A stretch of DNA of 5,592 nucleotides from NCBI GenBank assembly GCA_028749105.1, contig JAQUQF010000131.1, forward strand, positions 1 through 5,592, written 5' to 3'. A program made the position numbers and the translations under genes. This document shows, one piece after another, positions 5,077-5,592 of this stretch (within the stretch, counting starts at the first letter, position 1; every line of letters starts with the position of its first letter). Under the pieces are notes generated by a model that ran no database searches, was not told the origin of the DNA, and saw nothing but the letters and a program-made list of their open reading frames with translations. This DNA is from Acidobacteriota bacterium. Lineage in GTDB: Bacteria; Acidobacteriota; Aminicenantia; UBA2199.

Positions 5077-5592
5077 GAGAGCCGCTTCCAGAGCTTCGCG
5101 GCGCCGGCGCGGATCATCGCCCGGATCTCCTCCTCGTTGACGCTCACCACCCGGCGCCCCTCCACGATCAGCCGGCCGCGGGCAATGACGCTTTCGACGT
5201 GGCGCGCTCCCAGGCCGTAGAAAAAATGGCCCAGAAAGTTCTCTTCGGTCACCGGCGTGGGAGCCGGATAGTCCAGGATGACCAGGTTGTTCTCGCCGTC
5301 GCCGGCGAAGCCGTTCTCGCTCAGGTAGTCGTGGACCCGGCGCAGGCGGCTGTAGATGCCGACCACGTCGGCCCGCTCGGAGTCGATGCCGCTGAAATAG
5401 GCCGACTTGGCCGACTGGATCATGTCGGAGTGCATGCCGTCGGTGCCGAGCATGATGCGGCTGCTCAAGCCCTCGGCACTGAAGAAGCCGACGTGGTTGT
5501 TCAGGTTGCTATCCATGTTCTCCGCCAACCAGGCCGGCGAATCCTTAAGGATGGCACGTTCGCCCTTGTCCAGGTGCAGGCCATGGACCAGG
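5070..5592 (-). CDS. ssnA: SsnA-type aminohydrolase, C-terminal part (5' end beyond right edge)
   Basis: Only the last 173 residues are present; the frame is open to the window edge, so the TTG at 5528 is not the start. The family is about 440 aa, so roughly 40% is seen. The amidohydrolase (ATZ/TRZ-like) barrel end is visible: LVHGLHLD at the edge, with the histidine expected to be a metal/catalytic residue, SNLNNHVG, and GTDGMHSDMIQSAK with the conserved aspartate. YPAPTPVTEENFLGHFFYGL is characteristic of SsnA, and the C-terminal strand RLIVEGRRVVSVNEEEI closes the composite beta domain. SsnA proteins are encoded beside xanthine dehydrogenase-like, YgfK and hydantoinase genes, and a deaminase role in purine breakdown is proposed. 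Its stop overlaps the kinase 3' end by 7 bp. It is not part of the hydA transcript here, since the kinase gene intervenes on the other strand, but it has the same direction as the operon. Confidence 0.88.
   Translation of the reverse strand, partial: LVHGLHLDKGERAILKDSPAWLAENMDSNLNNHVGFFSAEGLSSRIMLGTDGMHSDMIQSAKSAYFSGIDSERADVVGIYSRLRRVHDYLSENGFAGDGENNLVILDYPAPTPVTEENFLGHFFYGLGARHVESVIARGRLIVEGRRVVSVNEEEIRAMIRAGAAKLWKRLSQ

Overview
The window is about 5.6 kb of GC-rich, tightly packed bacterial chromosome with one AT-rich intergenic island. Its gene content (a D-hydantoinase/dihydropyrimidinase, an SsnA-type aminohydrolase, a MocA/YgfJ-like nucleotidyltransferase and a PLP-dependent lyase-like enzyme) matches the anaerobic purine/ureide catabolism and selenium-dependent molybdenum hydroxylase locus known from E. 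coli (ygeW-ygeX-ygeY-hyuA...ygfJ-ygfK-ssnA) and from purine-fermenting Clostridia. The high GC, the TGS/ThrRS-like nucleoside kinase and the TTGGAATT-rich intergenic repeat suggest an uncultivated anaerobe, perhaps Acidobacteriota/Aminicenantes-like. That placement is an inference and is weak.

Layout, left to right. Positions 1-3040 hold a minus-strand operon, transcribed right to left: a 493-aa fold-type II PLP enzyme (3040-1559), hydA (1557-166, one base after the previous stop) and the 5' end of a mocA-like gene (169-1, ATGA overlap with hydA), which runs off the left edge. A good sigma70-type promoter (TTGACA, 17 bp, GAAAAT) and an AAGGAG ribosome-binding site precede the operon, with two TTGGCGCC copies around the -10. 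Positions 3041-3429 are intergenic. They are almost filled by a 306-bp modular inverted repeat (3100-3405) whose two arms are built from heptamers outside and hexamers inside, in matching register. Positions 3430-5076 (plus strand) encode a 548-aa nucleoside (uridine-type) kinase with a threonyl-tRNA-synthetase-like N-terminus; an extended -10 (TGGTATAAT) lies so close to its ATG that the mRNA may be leaderless. Positions 5592-5070 (minus strand) hold the C-terminal 173 residues of SsnA, which overlaps the kinase 3' end by 7 bp.

How they may work together: SsnA (deaminase-like) and hydantoinase (cyclic amide opening) would act on purine-derived rings made by a molybdenum hydroxylase, whose cofactor the MocA-like protein would help mature. 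The PLP enzyme would process an amino-acid-like product, in the position YgeX holds in E. coli. The nucleoside kinase may be a salvage enzyme or simply a neighbour. The most unusual item is the heptad/hexad inverted repeat.
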